Assembly (NCBI GenBank): GCA_023150835.1
Contig: JAKLKB010000063.1
Coordinates: 1 to 54,762 of the forward strand
Length of the DNA: 54,762 bases
Direction of reading: 5' to 3'
Source of the DNA: Myxococcota bacterium
Lineage (GTDB): Bacteria > Myxococcota_C > UBA6777
Under the pieces are notes generated by a model, which was not told the origin of the DNA, searched no databases, and saw only the letters and a list, made by a program, of their open reading frames with translations. The position numbers and the translations under genes are program-made. Shown here piece after piece: positions 1 through 9,524 of the stretch (within the stretch, counting starts at the first letter, position 1; each line of letters opens with the position of its first letter).

Positions 1-151
1 TTTTCACGTACTTCACGGACGGAACTCGTAGAAACTGTTTGCTTTGAAAAAAGCAGCCGTCAAAGCGAACAGTCCGGAGCAGAAACCTCGTTACGCAGGG
101 AAAAAAGAGTCGTGTTGTCAGCGAAACGAATCGATTGAGTGGGTCCAAGTG
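1..151. repeat. 151-bp dispersed repeat, copy A (may continue left of the window)
   Basis: Read on the other strand, this segment matches 20126-20276 over 151 bases with one difference (base 62). It starts at the first base of the window, so its left end is not defined here. It contains a small hairpin (TGCTTT/AAAGCA near position 50). The short reading frame across it gives nearly the same peptide in both copies, but it has no ribosome site and the identity is explained by the DNA repeat, so I do not call a gene. Together with the element fragment that follows, it fills the gene-free 1-299 stretch. Confidence 0.9.
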
Positions 152-204
152 CACACCTGTCTGCCCCTACATTTTTACGATAACACAACGGGCGGATTTC
201 GTAT
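146..204 (+). repeat. MITE-like palindromic element, right half only
   Basis: It carries the tail of the dispersed element: the CTGCCCCTAC core arm, the TTTTACGATAACACAA stretch and the terminal CGGATTTCGTA. The left half is replaced by the 151-bp repeat, the same association as near 20.1-20.4 kb. Confidence 0.75.
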
Positions 205-299
205 CACCCCCCCCACACGCTCAGATCATAGGCAACATAAAAAGAACTCGACTCTTCAGAAACATTTGAAAGCTGCGTTGCAGTGGGGTCCGAAGTGCC

Positions 300-971
300 T
301 CAGTTGTTTTGTGCGCCCTGCTTGATCCAGTCTTCGAATTTCTGGATCTCGTCTGCGGCCAACGCTCCTCCCCTTGGCATCCGCGCCCCCGAAGGCGGAT
401 TGGGTTTCAATTTTAGCAATAGGTAGCTGTTGCTTGGATCGTTGGGAATCACGTACGTAGAAGAAGGATCGATCTTGCGTTTGACGTTGACGATGCTTGC
501 GTGAAGATTGTTTGCGTCGATCTTGAACTGCCCGCTGCTACCGTGGCAACCAAGACAGCCGTTGCTCTGGATGATCGGCAACAGATCTTTTTGCAAAGAG
601 ATCCCTGTGGACGTTTCAGGCGCAGGTTCGGGGTTCGCTTCGGTTTGGGGTTCGGGGGTCGCCTCAGCTTGCGCTTCGGGAGTGGCTTCTTGACCTGCTT
701 CAGGGGTCACTTCGGTTTGGGGTTCGGAAGTCACTTCGGTTTGGGGTTCAGAAGCTATTTCGGCTTGAGGTTCAGGAGTCGCTTCGATCTGGGGTTCGGG
801 GGTTGTTTCTTGGCCTGCTTCGGTGGCTACCTCTTGTACAGACTCAGCGGTGTTTTCGGTCGATGGGGGGCCACCACAGCCCGCAACAAACGAGACAGCA
901 GGGGCAGAAACAGCGATCAAGAGGGCCAACAAGAAACCAAGGGGATGTTTTGCTTTCGTGGGGGTAAGCAT
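300..971 (-). CDS. Lipoprotein with a c-type cytochrome (CxxCH) domain
   Basis: A 223-residue predicted lipoprotein. It has a hydrophobic signal sequence ending in a lipobox (SFVAGC, Cys32), then a long Pro/Glu/Thr spacer made of about ten EPQTEVT- or PEAGQEA-like repeats, then a C-terminal domain. That domain holds one heme-attachment motif CLGCH and a downstream RMPRGG stretch whose Met could be the distal ligand. This is the layout of the small single-heme domains common in secreted proteins of myxobacteria and planctomycetes. The start at 971 is chosen because the signal peptide begins there and GGAG lies about nine bases upstream; an in-frame ATG ten codons earlier would break the signal peptide. 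The role is probably electron transfer at the outer membrane or cell surface. The partner is unknown and no oxidase genes are nearby. Confidence 0.8.
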   Translation of the reverse strand: MLTPTKAKHPLGFLLALLIAVSAPAVSFVAGCGGPPSTENTAESVQEVATEAGQETTPEPQIEATPEPQAEIASEPQTEVTSEPQTEVTPEAGQEATPEAQAEATPEPQTEANPEPAPETSTGISLQKDLLPIIQSNGCLGCHGSSGQFKIDANNLHASIVNVKRKIDPSSTYVIPNDPSNSYLLLKLKPNPPSGARMPRGGALAADEIQKFEDWIKQGAQNN

Positions 972-1085
972 CACGTCACACTCCATTTCAAGAAGAAGCA
1001 CATATTATCCATTTCGATGACAAACATCAGGCCACGCGGCCATCCCGAAGGATGAACGGTTTCGCACAAAAAGGCAAGCGACCGA

Positions 1086-3662
1086 TCAGGTGGATGAGGT
1101 GGGATGGAGCACTCGATGGAGGGTATCGAGAAGTGTTTGTGCGTTGTACGGTTTGGGTAAAAAGTGCCGAACACCCGCATCCGCAGCGCGAGCCACACCG
1201 CCATTTCCATCCAGACCGCTCGCCGCGATAATCAGGACATGGGGATTCATTCGCATCAAAGCGCGGATGGTGGTTGGGCCGTCCATGATCGGCATCATGA
1301 TATCCGTCAGCACCAATGCGATCTCATCGCCTCTTCGCGCATAGACAGCGACGGCATCCGCCCCATCCGTCGCGGTCACCACCCGATATCCAAAGACCTC
1401 AAGAGTCTGTTCTGTGATCTCGCGCACAGAGTGTTCATCATCCACGACCAAGATCAATTCGCCATTTCCGCGCTTGAGCTCGATCGCGGCTTTGTTGGAT
1501 GCGGATAGACCGCTCTGTTGAGCCGCAGGAAAATACAAACGAAAGGTGGTACCTTTGCCCACTTCCGAATAGACATTCACAAAGCCCCCATGACTACGCA
1601 TGATCGCGTCCACCGTAGAAAGCCCCAGACCTGTCCCTTTGCCGACTTCTTTGGTGGTAAAAAAGGGATCGAAGATCTTTTGCATCACTTCTTTGTTCAT
1701 CCCCACGCCTGTGTCCGAGATCGACACGCGTACATACTTGCCGACCAAAACATCTTCGCTCATCGCGGCATAATGTTCATCGAGCGCCACGTTCTCGGCA
1801 GAAACCATGATCAAGCCGCCCTGAGGCATGGCATCACGGGCGTTCACAAAAAGGTTCAACATGACCTGATGGATCTGTGTTGGATCGCCAAGGATCGGCC
1901 AGAGTTCGGGCGGAAACGCTGTTCGCATCGTGACGGTTTTGGGGAAAGTATCTCGAACCACGCGCACCAGTTCGGAAACCACCCGATCCAACGAGATCGC
2001 CACCTTTGCACCTTCGACGCCTCGCGCAAACGCCAGCACTTGCTTGACCATCTCGGCCCCGCGCTGTGCGCTCGCCTCGATCGTTGCGAGGGTATCCATC
2101 AGCATCGTCTCTCGGATCTCCGAACGCAGCACATCGATCGCAAGCAAGATCGGCGTCAACACGTTGTTGAGATCATGTGCGATCCCGCTCGCCAACGTAC
2201 CAATGCTTTCCATCCGCTGCGCTCGTAAAAATTGCGCCAAGAGTTTTTTTCGCTCCGTGATATCCGTGTTGATGCTCAACACACGATGGGGCCGCCCTTG
2301 TGCATCGCGCAACAAAGACCAACGGCACTCCATCGTACACGTCGTCCCATCTTTTTTGCGATGAACGGTTTCTCCTGTCCATTCGTTCGAGAGCAACAAG
2401 CTTTGCATCGCCTCGTCAAACCGAGAAAAATCCGTACACAACAGCGCTTTGCTCGATGCCCCAACCATCTCCTGTTTGGTCCAACCATACACCCGCTCGG
2501 CTCCATGGTTGGCATACAGGATCGTGTGATCCAATCCGCGCACCAAGATCGCATCTTGCGCACGATCCAACAGCTCGGCTTGCTCTCGCAGTCGCTCGAT
2601 GTTCTCCAAAAAGGGCGTCTCATCCGCCATCCCGCCCACCATCCGAATCGCACGCCCTTTGGCGTCTCGCGAAATCAACGCACGATCCATCACCCACGCA
2701 TACGTCCCATCGCTGCGCTGAAATCGATAGTGCGCGTGCCAAGTTTCCTCCCGACTCTCCAAGGCTCGATCGATCCCGCCCATCACGCGGTCGTGATCTT
2801 CTGGATGGATTCGACGTTTCCACAACGCGATATCGGACCCCAGTTCCGCAGGCGACAAACCAAAAGCCTTGTGAACCCCATCACTCCACCAAAGCACATC
2901 CGCCAACAGATCCCAGTCCCAGATCACATCACTGGTTGCGCGTGCCGCACTCCGAAACAGCGCCTCCATCCGACGCAGATCATCGATATCGCTCGATGAA
3001 CCATACCAACGCCGCGCTCTCCCATCTTCCGAGATTAACGGCATCGCTTGCACAAGATGCCAACGATACACCCCATCGTGCCGACGCAAGCGATATTCAC
3101 AAAGATACGGCTGCTTCGACGAAAACGCTTTCCACCATTTTTCGACCGCCTCTGCGGCATCTTCTGGATGCAACACACCCGCCCAGTCCCCTCGCGCCAA
3201 CACCTCATACGACACACCGCTGTAGCGCGTAAAACGCGATGTCACATAATCCACTTCGCCCTTCTCATTGGCTGTCCACACCATCGTCGGCATCGCTTCC
3301 GCAAGATGATGAAACGCTGCCTCGCTCTCCAACAACGCTTGTTCTGCCCGCTCCAACACCCCCCGATCATGTTCTTCCAAAAAGGCCCGTGTGGCCTTCA
3401 TGGCCTCTTCTTCTCCGTAAGATGCGATGATACGAATCCGCTCCAGTACCTCTCCAAGATATTTCTTTTCTCGCTCTATCGGACACATACCAATACCCAC
3501 GCCCTTCTCAAACAACCCTCGCCCAACCGATCGACAATCGAGTTTTTGTGTCTCTGCGCCTCTTGCATCGGTCTTTTGTGCCTCTACGCCTGTTCTATCG
3601 GCCGTTTGTGGCTCTGATCTCCACCTGCTCGCTGCACTCCACAGACTTTTTCGTAAGGACAT
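1086..3662 (-). CDS. Hybrid sensor histidine kinase with three PAS domains and a receiver
   Basis: An 858-residue multidomain kinase without membrane helices, so probably cytoplasmic. Three PAS/PAC units lie at about 110-225, 235-355 and 365-480. They are followed by the dimerisation helix with phospho-acceptor His496 (GIAHDLNN), an ATPase domain with an N box (NLFVNARDAM) and G boxes (DTGVGM, GTGLGLSTV), and a C-terminal receiver with phospho-acceptor Asp787 (LTDIMMPIMDG). Such proteins usually relay phosphate from His to their own receiver or onward to a phosphotransfer protein; none is adjacent. The N-terminal 58 residues contain imperfect repeats and no good ribosome site precedes codon 1. 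The start could instead be at 3488 (MCPIERE), which would make 3500-3662 leader. It is divergent from the TonB receptor, with a 106-bp shared upstream region. Confidence 0.93.
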   Translation of the reverse strand: MSLRKSLWSAASRWRSEPQTADRTGVEAQKTDARGAETQKLDCRSVGRGLFEKGVGIGMCPIEREKKYLGEVLERIRIIASYGEEEAMKATRAFLEEHDRGVLERAEQALLESEAAFHHLAEAMPTMVWTANEKGEVDYVTSRFTRYSGVSYEVLARGDWAGVLHPEDAAEAVEKWWKAFSSKQPYLCEYRLRRHDGVYRWHLVQAMPLISEDGRARRWYGSSSDIDDLRRMEALFRSAARATSDVIWDWDLLADVLWWSDGVHKAFGLSPAELGSDIALWKRRIHPEDHDRVMGGIDRALESREETWHAHYRFQRSDGTYAWVMDRALISRDAKGRAIRMVGGMADETPFLENIERLREQAELLDRAQDAILVRGLDHTILYANHGAERVYGWTKQEMVGASSKALLCTDFSRFDEAMQSLLLSNEWTGETVHRKKDGTTCTMECRWSLLRDAQGRPHRVLSINTDITERKKLLAQFLRAQRMESIGTLASGIAHDLNNVLTPILLAIDVLRSEIRETMLMDTLATIEASAQRGAEMVKQVLAFARGVEGAKVAISLDRVVSELVRVVRDTFPKTVTMRTAFPPELWPILGDPTQIHQVMLNLFVNARDAMPQGGLIMVSAENVALDEHYAAMSEDVLVGKYVRVSISDTGVGMNKEVMQKIFDPFFTTKEVGKGTGLGLSTVDAIMRSHGGFVNVYSEVGKGTTFRLYFPAAQQSGLSASNKAAIELKRGNGELILVVDDEHSVREITEQTLEVFGYRVVTATDGADAVAVYARRGDEIALVLTDIMMPIMDGPTTIRALMRMNPHVLIIAASGLDGNGGVARAADAGVRHFLPKPYNAQTLLDTLHRVLHPTSST

Positions 3663-3768
3663 CTACCAAGAGAGGCTTTTGATCTCCCTGATTGGCAGAA
3701 AGCGCGGTGTGTGGTGAATTGAAAACGGTCAACCACCACGATCTCCATATCGACCAAGGAGAGAAAAC

Positions 3769-6024
3769 GTGAAACGCTTGTCCTTTGCCATTTGTTGTCT
3801 GTTTTTGTGTAGCCTCGCAACCCCCCTATCGTACGCATCCCCACCCACAACACAACCCAACCCCGCTTCTTCCCCCACAACTTCTTCCACCCAAAAAGCC
3901 CAAACCACCGAGGAAAAAAAACACACCCCATCCCCCAAACACGCCCCATCCTCCAAAAAACGCCGCGCCCCTCCAGCCTACGAAGCCATCACAGTCGGGA
4001 CAAGACAACACGAAGACGCCTTCCGTTCGCCGCGAAGCTACAACCTACTCGACCGCAAACGCCTCGAAGAAAAGCGGCCTCGCAGCGTTCCCGAAGCCCT
4101 CCAAGAAGAAGCCGGGATCTTTGTCCAAAAAACCAGCCACGGCGCAGGCGCTCCGATCCTGCGCGGAACCATCGGCCCCCAAGTCTTGCTCGTCATGGAC
4201 GGGATCCGACTCAACAACGCGACGTATCGCTCAGGCCCCAACCAATACCTCAACGTCATCGATCCTTGGTCTCTTCAACGCATCGAAGTGTTGCGTGGCC
4301 CGGCTTCGTTGGCTTATGGAACCCAAGCCTTCGGTGGCGTGATCCGCCTCGAAAGCCAACGCCCGCTGCTTTCGTCCTCAGGCTCCCCTCTCTTTGGAGC
4401 CGAAGCCATCGGACGCTACGGCAGCAGCGACAACGAACGTACAGGGCACGCTGCCTTTCAGTTCTCGGCGGGTGGCCTTGGCCTCCACGCAGGCGTCACG
4501 TACAGCGACTTTGGCGACTTGCGGGCAGGAGGCGTCTTCACTAGCCCCAACAACACCACCCTCCAACGCAGCAAAACGCCCTTTGGCGACTTGATCACCG
4601 ACAGCCAAACAGGCGCACAAGCCTACAGCGCCTATCGTGCGCTGTTTGTGGATCTGCACGCCGAAGCCCGCCTGCACGACCGATGGACGCTTTCCGCCGT
4701 CTACCAACGCGCCATGATCTTTGACGCGGGACGCACCGACCAGTTGGCCAGCGGCGACCTGCGCTTCTACGACAACACCCGCGATCTCGCATACCTGCGC
4801 ATCAAAGGCCGTTTCGACGAATGGAACACGCGCCTCCAACTGGCCCTTTCTTTTCAAGATCAGTACGAAAAACTCGAACGCCCCCGCTACGACAAAGAAA
4901 CCCTGCTCAAGCTACAACGCACAGATCGGGGCAAAGACAACACCATGACATTTGGCTCCCAACTGTTCGGAGAGACAAGGCCCACAACATGGCTGCTCTT
5001 GCACTACGGCTTCGAGCATTACAGCGATCTGATCGCCACAGAAGCGTCTCGTGATGGAACTCCCCGAACACCCGAACTCGCCAACGGTTCCACCTACCAC
5101 ACCCTCGGAGGATACCTACACGGTCGCGCCAAGCTGTGGGGATGGGAACCCGAAAGCGGTTTGTACCTTCAACTGGGCGGGCGCTTTGGCGGAGATCTGG
5201 CAAATGCCCCTGCTCGCGACAACATCGAAGCTGTCGCCTTCCAACAGATCAATTACGCCCTTTCGGGCAGCGTCCAATTCCTCTACCGACGTTTTCTCAA
5301 CGTCAGCTTTTCCTATTCGGAGGGGCAGCGTTCCCCCAACATCCAAGAAACCACCACGCTCGGAGACACGGGCAATTCCTTTGAAGTCCCCAACCCTTCT
5401 TTACGACCCGAGATATCGCGTAGCCTCGAATGGATGATCCGAGGCCAATACCACAAACGCATCACGGCTTGGGTCAGCGGTTATTATAGCTTTTGGCAAG
5501 ATCTGATCACCCGAGAGAAAACCACTTACAAAGACCAAGACACCATCGACGGAAAACCTGTCGAACGCAACATCAACCGCCAACGCGCCGATGTCATGGG
5601 CGTAGAAAGCGGCTTGAGCCTCTGGATCGTCGCAGGATGGAGCGTTTCGGCATCGCTGACATGGACACGCGGGATCAGCTATCTTGACAATGGACAAACA
5701 GAACCTGTCTCCCGCATCCCACCGCTGTTTTCCACTCTTGCGATGCGCTATCACTTCGGAGAGTTCGCCTTCTTGGAGTTTTTTGCGCTGCTTGCCACCA
5801 CCCAAGATCAGCTTTCGGCCCGCGACAAAACCGACACTCGCATCCCCGAAGGCGGAACCCCGGGATGGTACACCCTCAACTTGCGCGGTGCCGCCAACCT
5901 ACACCGAAACATCCGCCTCGCGCTCCTGATAGAAAACTTGCTCAACTCCCCTTACAAATATCACGGCTCAGGCATCCTCGCCCCCGGCCTCAGCGCACGC
6001 CTCTCCCTCGAAGCCCGCCTCTAA
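3769..6024 (+). CDS. TonB-dependent outer-membrane receptor
   Basis: A 751-residue outer-membrane receptor of the TonB-dependent family. A GTG start is preceded by AAGGAGAG. A signal peptide (about 1-24) is followed by a Pro/Thr/Lys-rich stretch, then the plug domain (about 75-210) with the usual sequences PEALQEEAGIFVQ, LRGTIGPQVLLVMDGIRLNN and IEVLRGPASLAYGTQAFGGV. The C-terminal two thirds alternate aromatic and polar residues as in a 22-strand barrel and end in SARLSLEARL, so the last residue is Leu rather than the more usual Phe. The family imports siderophores, heme, cobalamin or oligosaccharides using TonB energy. Nothing in the sequence or neighbourhood fixes the substrate, and no TonB/ExbB/ExbD genes are in the window. 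The adjacent divergent kinase could be a regulator, but only adjacency supports that. Confidence 0.93.
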   Translation: MKRLSFAICCLFLCSLATPLSYASPPTTQPNPASSPTTSSTQKAQTTEEKKHTPSPKHAPSSKKRRAPPAYEAITVGTRQHEDAFRSPRSYNLLDRKRLEEKRPRSVPEALQEEAGIFVQKTSHGAGAPILRGTIGPQVLLVMDGIRLNNATYRSGPNQYLNVIDPWSLQRIEVLRGPASLAYGTQAFGGVIRLESQRPLLSSSGSPLFGAEAIGRYGSSDNERTGHAAFQFSAGGLGLHAGVTYSDFGDLRAGGVFTSPNNTTLQRSKTPFGDLITDSQTGAQAYSAYRALFVDLHAEARLHDRWTLSAVYQRAMIFDAGRTDQLASGDLRFYDNTRDLAYLRIKGRFDEWNTRLQLALSFQDQYEKLERPRYDKETLLKLQRTDRGKDNTMTFGSQLFGETRPTTWLLLHYGFEHYSDLIATEASRDGTPRTPELANGSTYHTLGGYLHGRAKLWGWEPESGLYLQLGGRFGGDLANAPARDNIEAVAFQQINYALSGSVQFLYRRFLNVSFSYSEGQRSPNIQETTTLGDTGNSFEVPNPSLRPEISRSLEWMIRGQYHKRITAWVSGYYSFWQDLITREKTTYKDQDTIDGKPVERNINRQRADVMGVESGLSLWIVAGWSVSASLTWTRGISYLDNGQTEPVSRIPPLFSTLAMRYHFGEFAFLEFFALLATTQDQLSARDKTDTRIPEGGTPGWYTLNLRGAANLHRNIRLALLIENLLNSPYKYHGSGILAPGLSARLSLEARL

Positions 6025-6060
6025 TACGATATCCGAAAGACGTGCATTTGTGGCAAATGA
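6025..6060 (+). repeat. Fragment of the MITE-like element (left end)
   Basis: The end sequence TACGATATCCG begins at the first base after the TAA stop of the receptor gene, just as the full copy at 10119 follows a TAA stop. The rest of the element is not recognisable. Confidence 0.5.
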
Positions 6061-6089
6061 TCGATGGTGTTCGAACGGACTCCTGTGTT

Positions 6090-6851
6090 TTACAAGCTCG
6101 GTGCGGTGGGATTTTTTGCGTAGCAAAAGCTGCGAAAGGGTAAGCCTTGGCGCAAACAATACACCTCTCGCTCTGTTGGGGCAAAGTCATCGAAGATGAT
6201 CGGTTCGAATTCAGGGCGCAACACAAAACGCGGATCTTCGGCGAACATCGCTTCGACAATCTCAGCATAAGGCAACACGTCGGTTTTGATGCTCAAGACC
6301 CCGTCATCCGTCAACAAAGGATAAAGCAGGTCGAGAAAAACAGGGGTGAGCAGCCTTCGCGGGATGTGTTTGCGCTTCCACCAAGGGTCGGGGAAAAACA
6401 CAAATGCGCGGTCGATGCTGCGTTCGGGCAACAGCGACGGTAACGCAGCCCGACTATCCTCGAAGCATATCCGCAAGTTCGTGAGGCCCTGTTGGTGGAT
6501 CCTGTCCGCCATATCGATGCAGAGATGCTTGTGGATCTCGAAGCCAAGAAAGTGTTTGTGTGGAAAACGAGCCGCTCGATGGCGCAAAAACCCACCTCGA
6601 CCAAAACCGATCTCGACTTCGATAGGGGTGTGGCGCAAAAACGCCGATTTGTCGGCTTCTTCGGCAGCATCTTCAGGATGACGGCGGATCTCTGGGGCGG
6701 GTTGAAAGGTCAGATCATGAGCAAACCCTTGGCGTGTGGGCATCCGGGTGATATCACCCCCATAAATCCCCTTCCCGCGCTGGATCTGCTCGCGTACAGC
6801 TTCGGTTCTTTCTGGATCGATGGTAAAAGTGCGATTCTTTCCAATTCGCAT
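6090..6851 (-). CDS. trmB: tRNA (guanine-N7-)-methyltransferase
   Basis: A 253-residue SAM-dependent enzyme of the TrmB family, which methylates N7 of G46 in the variable loop of tRNA. The SAM-binding motif is EIGFGRGGFL and the next strand FLGFEIHKH. The family signature PDPWWKRKH and the following RRLLTPVFLDLL match the PDPWxKxRH active-site region, and the C-terminal TEREVYCLRQG fits the conserved substrate-binding tail. There is an N-terminal extension of about 60 residues before the catalytic core, as in several proteobacterial forms. The start at 6851 (MRIGKNRTF) is chosen because the upstream in-frame region is low in conservation, but the ribosome site is weak. It is divergent from mutM across about 220 bp. 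Confidence 0.93.
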   Translation of the reverse strand: MRIGKNRTFTIDPERTEAVREQIQRGKGIYGGDITRMPTRQGFAHDLTFQPAPEIRRHPEDAAEEADKSAFLRHTPIEVEIGFGRGGFLRHRAARFPHKHFLGFEIHKHLCIDMADRIHQQGLTNLRICFEDSRAALPSLLPERSIDRAFVFFPDPWWKRKHIPRRLLTPVFLDLLYPLLTDDGVLSIKTDVLPYAEIVEAMFAEDPRFVLRPEFEPIIFDDFAPTEREVYCLRQGLPFRSFCYAKNPTAPSL

Positions 6852-7074
6852 CGTTGGTCCATTTTCTGTTGGTTGGGTGGGATGAAAGCTATGTGATGTG
6901 GTTGAAGCAGCGCATCTTTTTGGTCGACAGAGCATCTTGAGTAGAGTGTCCTTCCGCATCGAATATGCGGAACATCGGGCTGTTTTGTATCAAGAAGCAG
7001 ACTCCGCAGACCACGAAAAAACATAGAGATGCCACAGATCCACGGCCTACGCAAATAAAAAGGAGAAAGCAAAG

Positions 7075-7941
7075 ATGCCGGAGCTACCCGAGGTTGAGAC
7101 GGTTCGACGTGGTTTAGAGCGGGTGTTGTTGGGACAACAGATCGTGGGGGGAGAAGTTTTGTTGGCGCGGAGTTTTTCGGGGGAGTGGTCGGAGCTGATA
7201 GGGCGGAAAGTGAGGGAAGTGGGACGGCGTGGAAAGGTCTTGCTGATCGGACTCGATCAAAAAAAAACAGCGTTGGTGCATTTGCGGATGACGGGGCAGT
7301 TGATCTACCAACCCCAAGACGGCAGTCCACGCGAGGGTGGCGGGCATCCAAGCGATGCGCTGATCCGCAAACTTCCCAATGCTCATACCCGCGTGTTCTG
7401 GGAGATGTCGAGTGGGGCTCGCCTCTTTTTCAACGATCAACGGACGTTTGGCTCGATCAAGCTCTTGGAAGATACAGAACTGCCGACAGAACCTTTTCTT
7501 GCGAAGTTGGGGCCTGAACCGTGGGACAAGGCTTTTTCTGTTGAAGCCTTGCATCAGGCGTTTCAACGCAGAAGCCGTTCGTCCGTCAAGGCGGTGCTGT
7601 TGGATCAAGAAGTGGTCGCAGGGATCGGGAACATCTATGCGGATGAATCGCTGTTTTTGAGCAGGGTCCATCCCGCCACGCCCGCAGGTGCGCTCCCGAA
7701 AACGCAGATCAGGCCGCTGATCGCAAAGATACGCGAAGTCTTGGAGCGCGGGATCGAGTACGGCGGGGTTTCTGCCCGTGATTACGTCAATGCCGAAGGT
7801 CTGCGTGGTCGTATGCAAGAACAATTGTACGTGTATGGCCGCGATGGGATGCCCTGCAAGCTGTGCGATACAACTCTTCAAAAGCTCCGAACAGCGGGCC
7901 GAGGAACCCACATCTGCCCTCGGTGTCAAAGCCAGCCCTAA
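7075..7941 (+). CDS. mutM: Formamidopyrimidine-DNA glycosylase (Fpg)
   Basis: A 288-residue base-excision repair enzyme that removes 8-oxoguanine and formamidopyrimidines and cleaves at the abasic site. The N-terminus MPELPEVETVRRGL gives the catalytic Pro (N-terminal after Met removal) and the following Glu. The conserved Lys lies in GRRGKVLLI and the helix-two-turn-helix region in VAGIGNIYADESLF. The C-terminal zinc finger is intact (CKLC, then CPRC 18 residues on). The length is close to the family norm, with a modest insertion before residue 90. AAGGAG precedes the ATG by about 10 bases. Its neighbour trmB is transcribed the other way. Confidence 0.97.
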   Translation: MPELPEVETVRRGLERVLLGQQIVGGEVLLARSFSGEWSELIGRKVREVGRRGKVLLIGLDQKKTALVHLRMTGQLIYQPQDGSPREGGGHPSDALIRKLPNAHTRVFWEMSSGARLFFNDQRTFGSIKLLEDTELPTEPFLAKLGPEPWDKAFSVEALHQAFQRRSRSSVKAVLLDQEVVAGIGNIYADESLFLSRVHPATPAGALPKTQIRPLIAKIREVLERGIEYGGVSARDYVNAEGLRGRMQEQLYVYGRDGMPCKLCDTTLQKLRTAGRGTHICPRCQSQP

Positions 7942-8138
7942 CCCTCCTCCACAAACGCTTCGCTGCGATCGCCTTCACCAAGGCCAACCCGAAAACTATC
8001 CTTAGAACATCGGCCTTGATCGTCTTTGCTAAAGATTTTTTTGCAGCGATGTAAACGGCTTTCGCTTGGGGCGGGTCTGACGGGCTGTTGGCAAAGATGT
8101 GTTGGAGGCAGATTTTCACGGATAGAAGGTTGAAGACG

Positions 8139-8801
8139 ATGATCGCGACAGAGAAACTTCGACTCCCCCCCGCCGAGATCGAATCGCTGAGCAACGGGAC
8201 AACGCTCCAAACACAAGCCACACAGGCCAAAGAAAAAGAAAAGCTCTTCCGCGATCTGGTCACGCGCAATCGCCAACGTGCCTATTGGATGGCCTACGAT
8301 ATCTTACAAAATGCCGCAGAAGCCGAAGATTTGAGCCAAGAAGCGTTTTTGCGCGCTTACGAAAAATGGGACGAATTTCGCGGTGAATCCAGCCGCGATA
8401 CATGGACCTTGCGGATCTTGATCAATCTCTGCCTGAGCCACCGCCGACGCCGTGGCTTATGGAATCGGATCTCCGATTGGTTGCGCCAAGAAAGCCCTGA
8501 TGCCCAACTGATGGGGGGAAGCGATCACCCCCGAAACGCCGAACAGCACGCCGTCGATCACTCGATCTCTGAGGCCATCCGCGAAGCGATGAAACATTTA
8601 TCCGAAGGACAACGCACAGCCTTTGCCTTGCGCTACCTTCACGAGATGTCCATCCAAGAGATCGCCGAAGCCACAGGCAGCGCCGAAGGGACCATCAAGT
8701 CTCATTTGTTTCGGGCTTTGCGTGCGATGCGCATACACCTCGAAGCGCTCGGTATCTCTGACGAAGGACTCGCGAAACCCGAAGAAGGGTCAAAGACATG
8801 A
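8139..8801 (+). CDS. ECF-type RNA polymerase sigma factor
   Basis: A 220-residue sigma factor of the extracytoplasmic-function group. Region 2 (about 35-105) has the usual AYDILQNAAEAEDLSQEAFLR with the AEDL(S/T)QE signature. Region 4 (about 145-200) has LSEGQRTAFALRYLHEMS followed by the helix-turn-helix IAEATGSAEGTIKSHL. The start is placed at 8139, downstream of GAAGG; an upstream ATG at 8088 is in frame but lacks support. Its stop overlaps the start of the next gene (ATGA), so the two are translationally coupled, the usual arrangement for a sigma factor and its membrane anti-sigma factor. The likely targets include this operon and the LTxxQ gene downstream, by analogy with CpxP/Spy and RpoE-type envelope-stress circuits. 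Confidence 0.93.
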   Translation: MIATEKLRLPPAEIESLSNGTTLQTQATQAKEKEKLFRDLVTRNRQRAYWMAYDILQNAAEAEDLSQEAFLRAYEKWDEFRGESSRDTWTLRILINLCLSHRRRRGLWNRISDWLRQESPDAQLMGGSDHPRNAEQHAVDHSISEAIREAMKHLSEGQRTAFALRYLHEMSIQEIAEATGSAEGTIKSHLFRALRAMRIHLEALGISDEGLAKPEEGSKT

Positions 8802-9412
8802 ATCGCTCAAACCCAACAACACCATCCGCGATCTTGGAGGCCAAAGACACCACAGAGCTTTCGCCCGAGATCCGCGCCTCCCTCACACAAGATGAAACGC
8901 TCCAAGAAACGTGGGCGCTTCATCAAATGGCCCTTCGATTCGGTGAATCTGTCCGCACCAAACGCAGCGAACAGCCGATCTCCGCGCTGTCTTCGCAAGG
9001 ATACCTCCAACGGATCGAAGCGCGCCTCGCACAACGCAAACAACAACAATCCCAAAAAACGTGGTGGCTTCGCGTTTATCAGGTCGCAGGGTCGGGCGTT
9101 GTGGTCGCAGCTTCGGCGATGTTGTTGTGGTGGACGCCCCAAAAGATCGCCCAAGATATCGCCCTTTCCTCCGAGCCGTTGAACCGCTCGATCCAACCAC
9201 GAACGCCTACAGCGATCGCCAAAAAAGACAACCTCGACCTTTGGCTGCAACGCCTCGATGGAAGCGCACTGTCCGAAATTGAACTCAACGAAACTCCATC
9301 ACGTTCGGACGATCCCCTCGCCGCCTTCGTCGATTCCGATGGACTCGCCCCGATCTCGCAAACCATCCCTGCCGCGCTGGAGGGCGTCTCCATCCTTTCC
9401 GAAGAAGAATAA
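8798..9412 (+). CDS. Single-pass membrane protein, probable anti-sigma factor
   Basis: A 204-residue protein overlapping the sigma-factor gene by four bases. The N-terminal 90 residues are charged and probably helical. One membrane segment lies at about 95-115 (VAGSGVVVAASAMLLWW) and the C-terminal 85 residues would be periplasmic and acidic. It lacks the HxxxCxxC zinc motif of ZAS anti-sigma factors, so the assignment rests on the coupled position, size and one-helix topology rather than on sequence. The C-terminal tail is probably the sensing part, if the function is right. Confidence 0.65.
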   Translation: MNRSNPTTPSAILEAKDTTELSPEIRASLTQDETLQETWALHQMALRFGESVRTKRSEQPISALSSQGYLQRIEARLAQRKQQQSQKTWWLRVYQVAGSGVVVAASAMLLWWTPQKIAQDIALSSEPLNRSIQPRTPTAIAKKDNLDLWLQRLDGSALSEIELNETPSRSDDPLAAFVDSDGLAPISQTIPAALEGVSILSEEE

Positions 9413-9524
9413 TTCGCCACGTTGAACGTGCCTTGACAACAATTTGTACTGCGTCAGGAGCCTGCGAAAAAGGCGAATGTTGCGCTCTTTCCGTCTCCTG
9501 ATCCTTCTCCAAAGGAGAACGTCG

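Noticed and set aside
44-325. A 93-codon open frame that also appears, nearly identical, at 20015-20233
   Set aside because: The likeness comes from the 151-bp DNA repeat. There is no ribosome site, the frames differ outside the repeat, and the peptide has no recognisable features.
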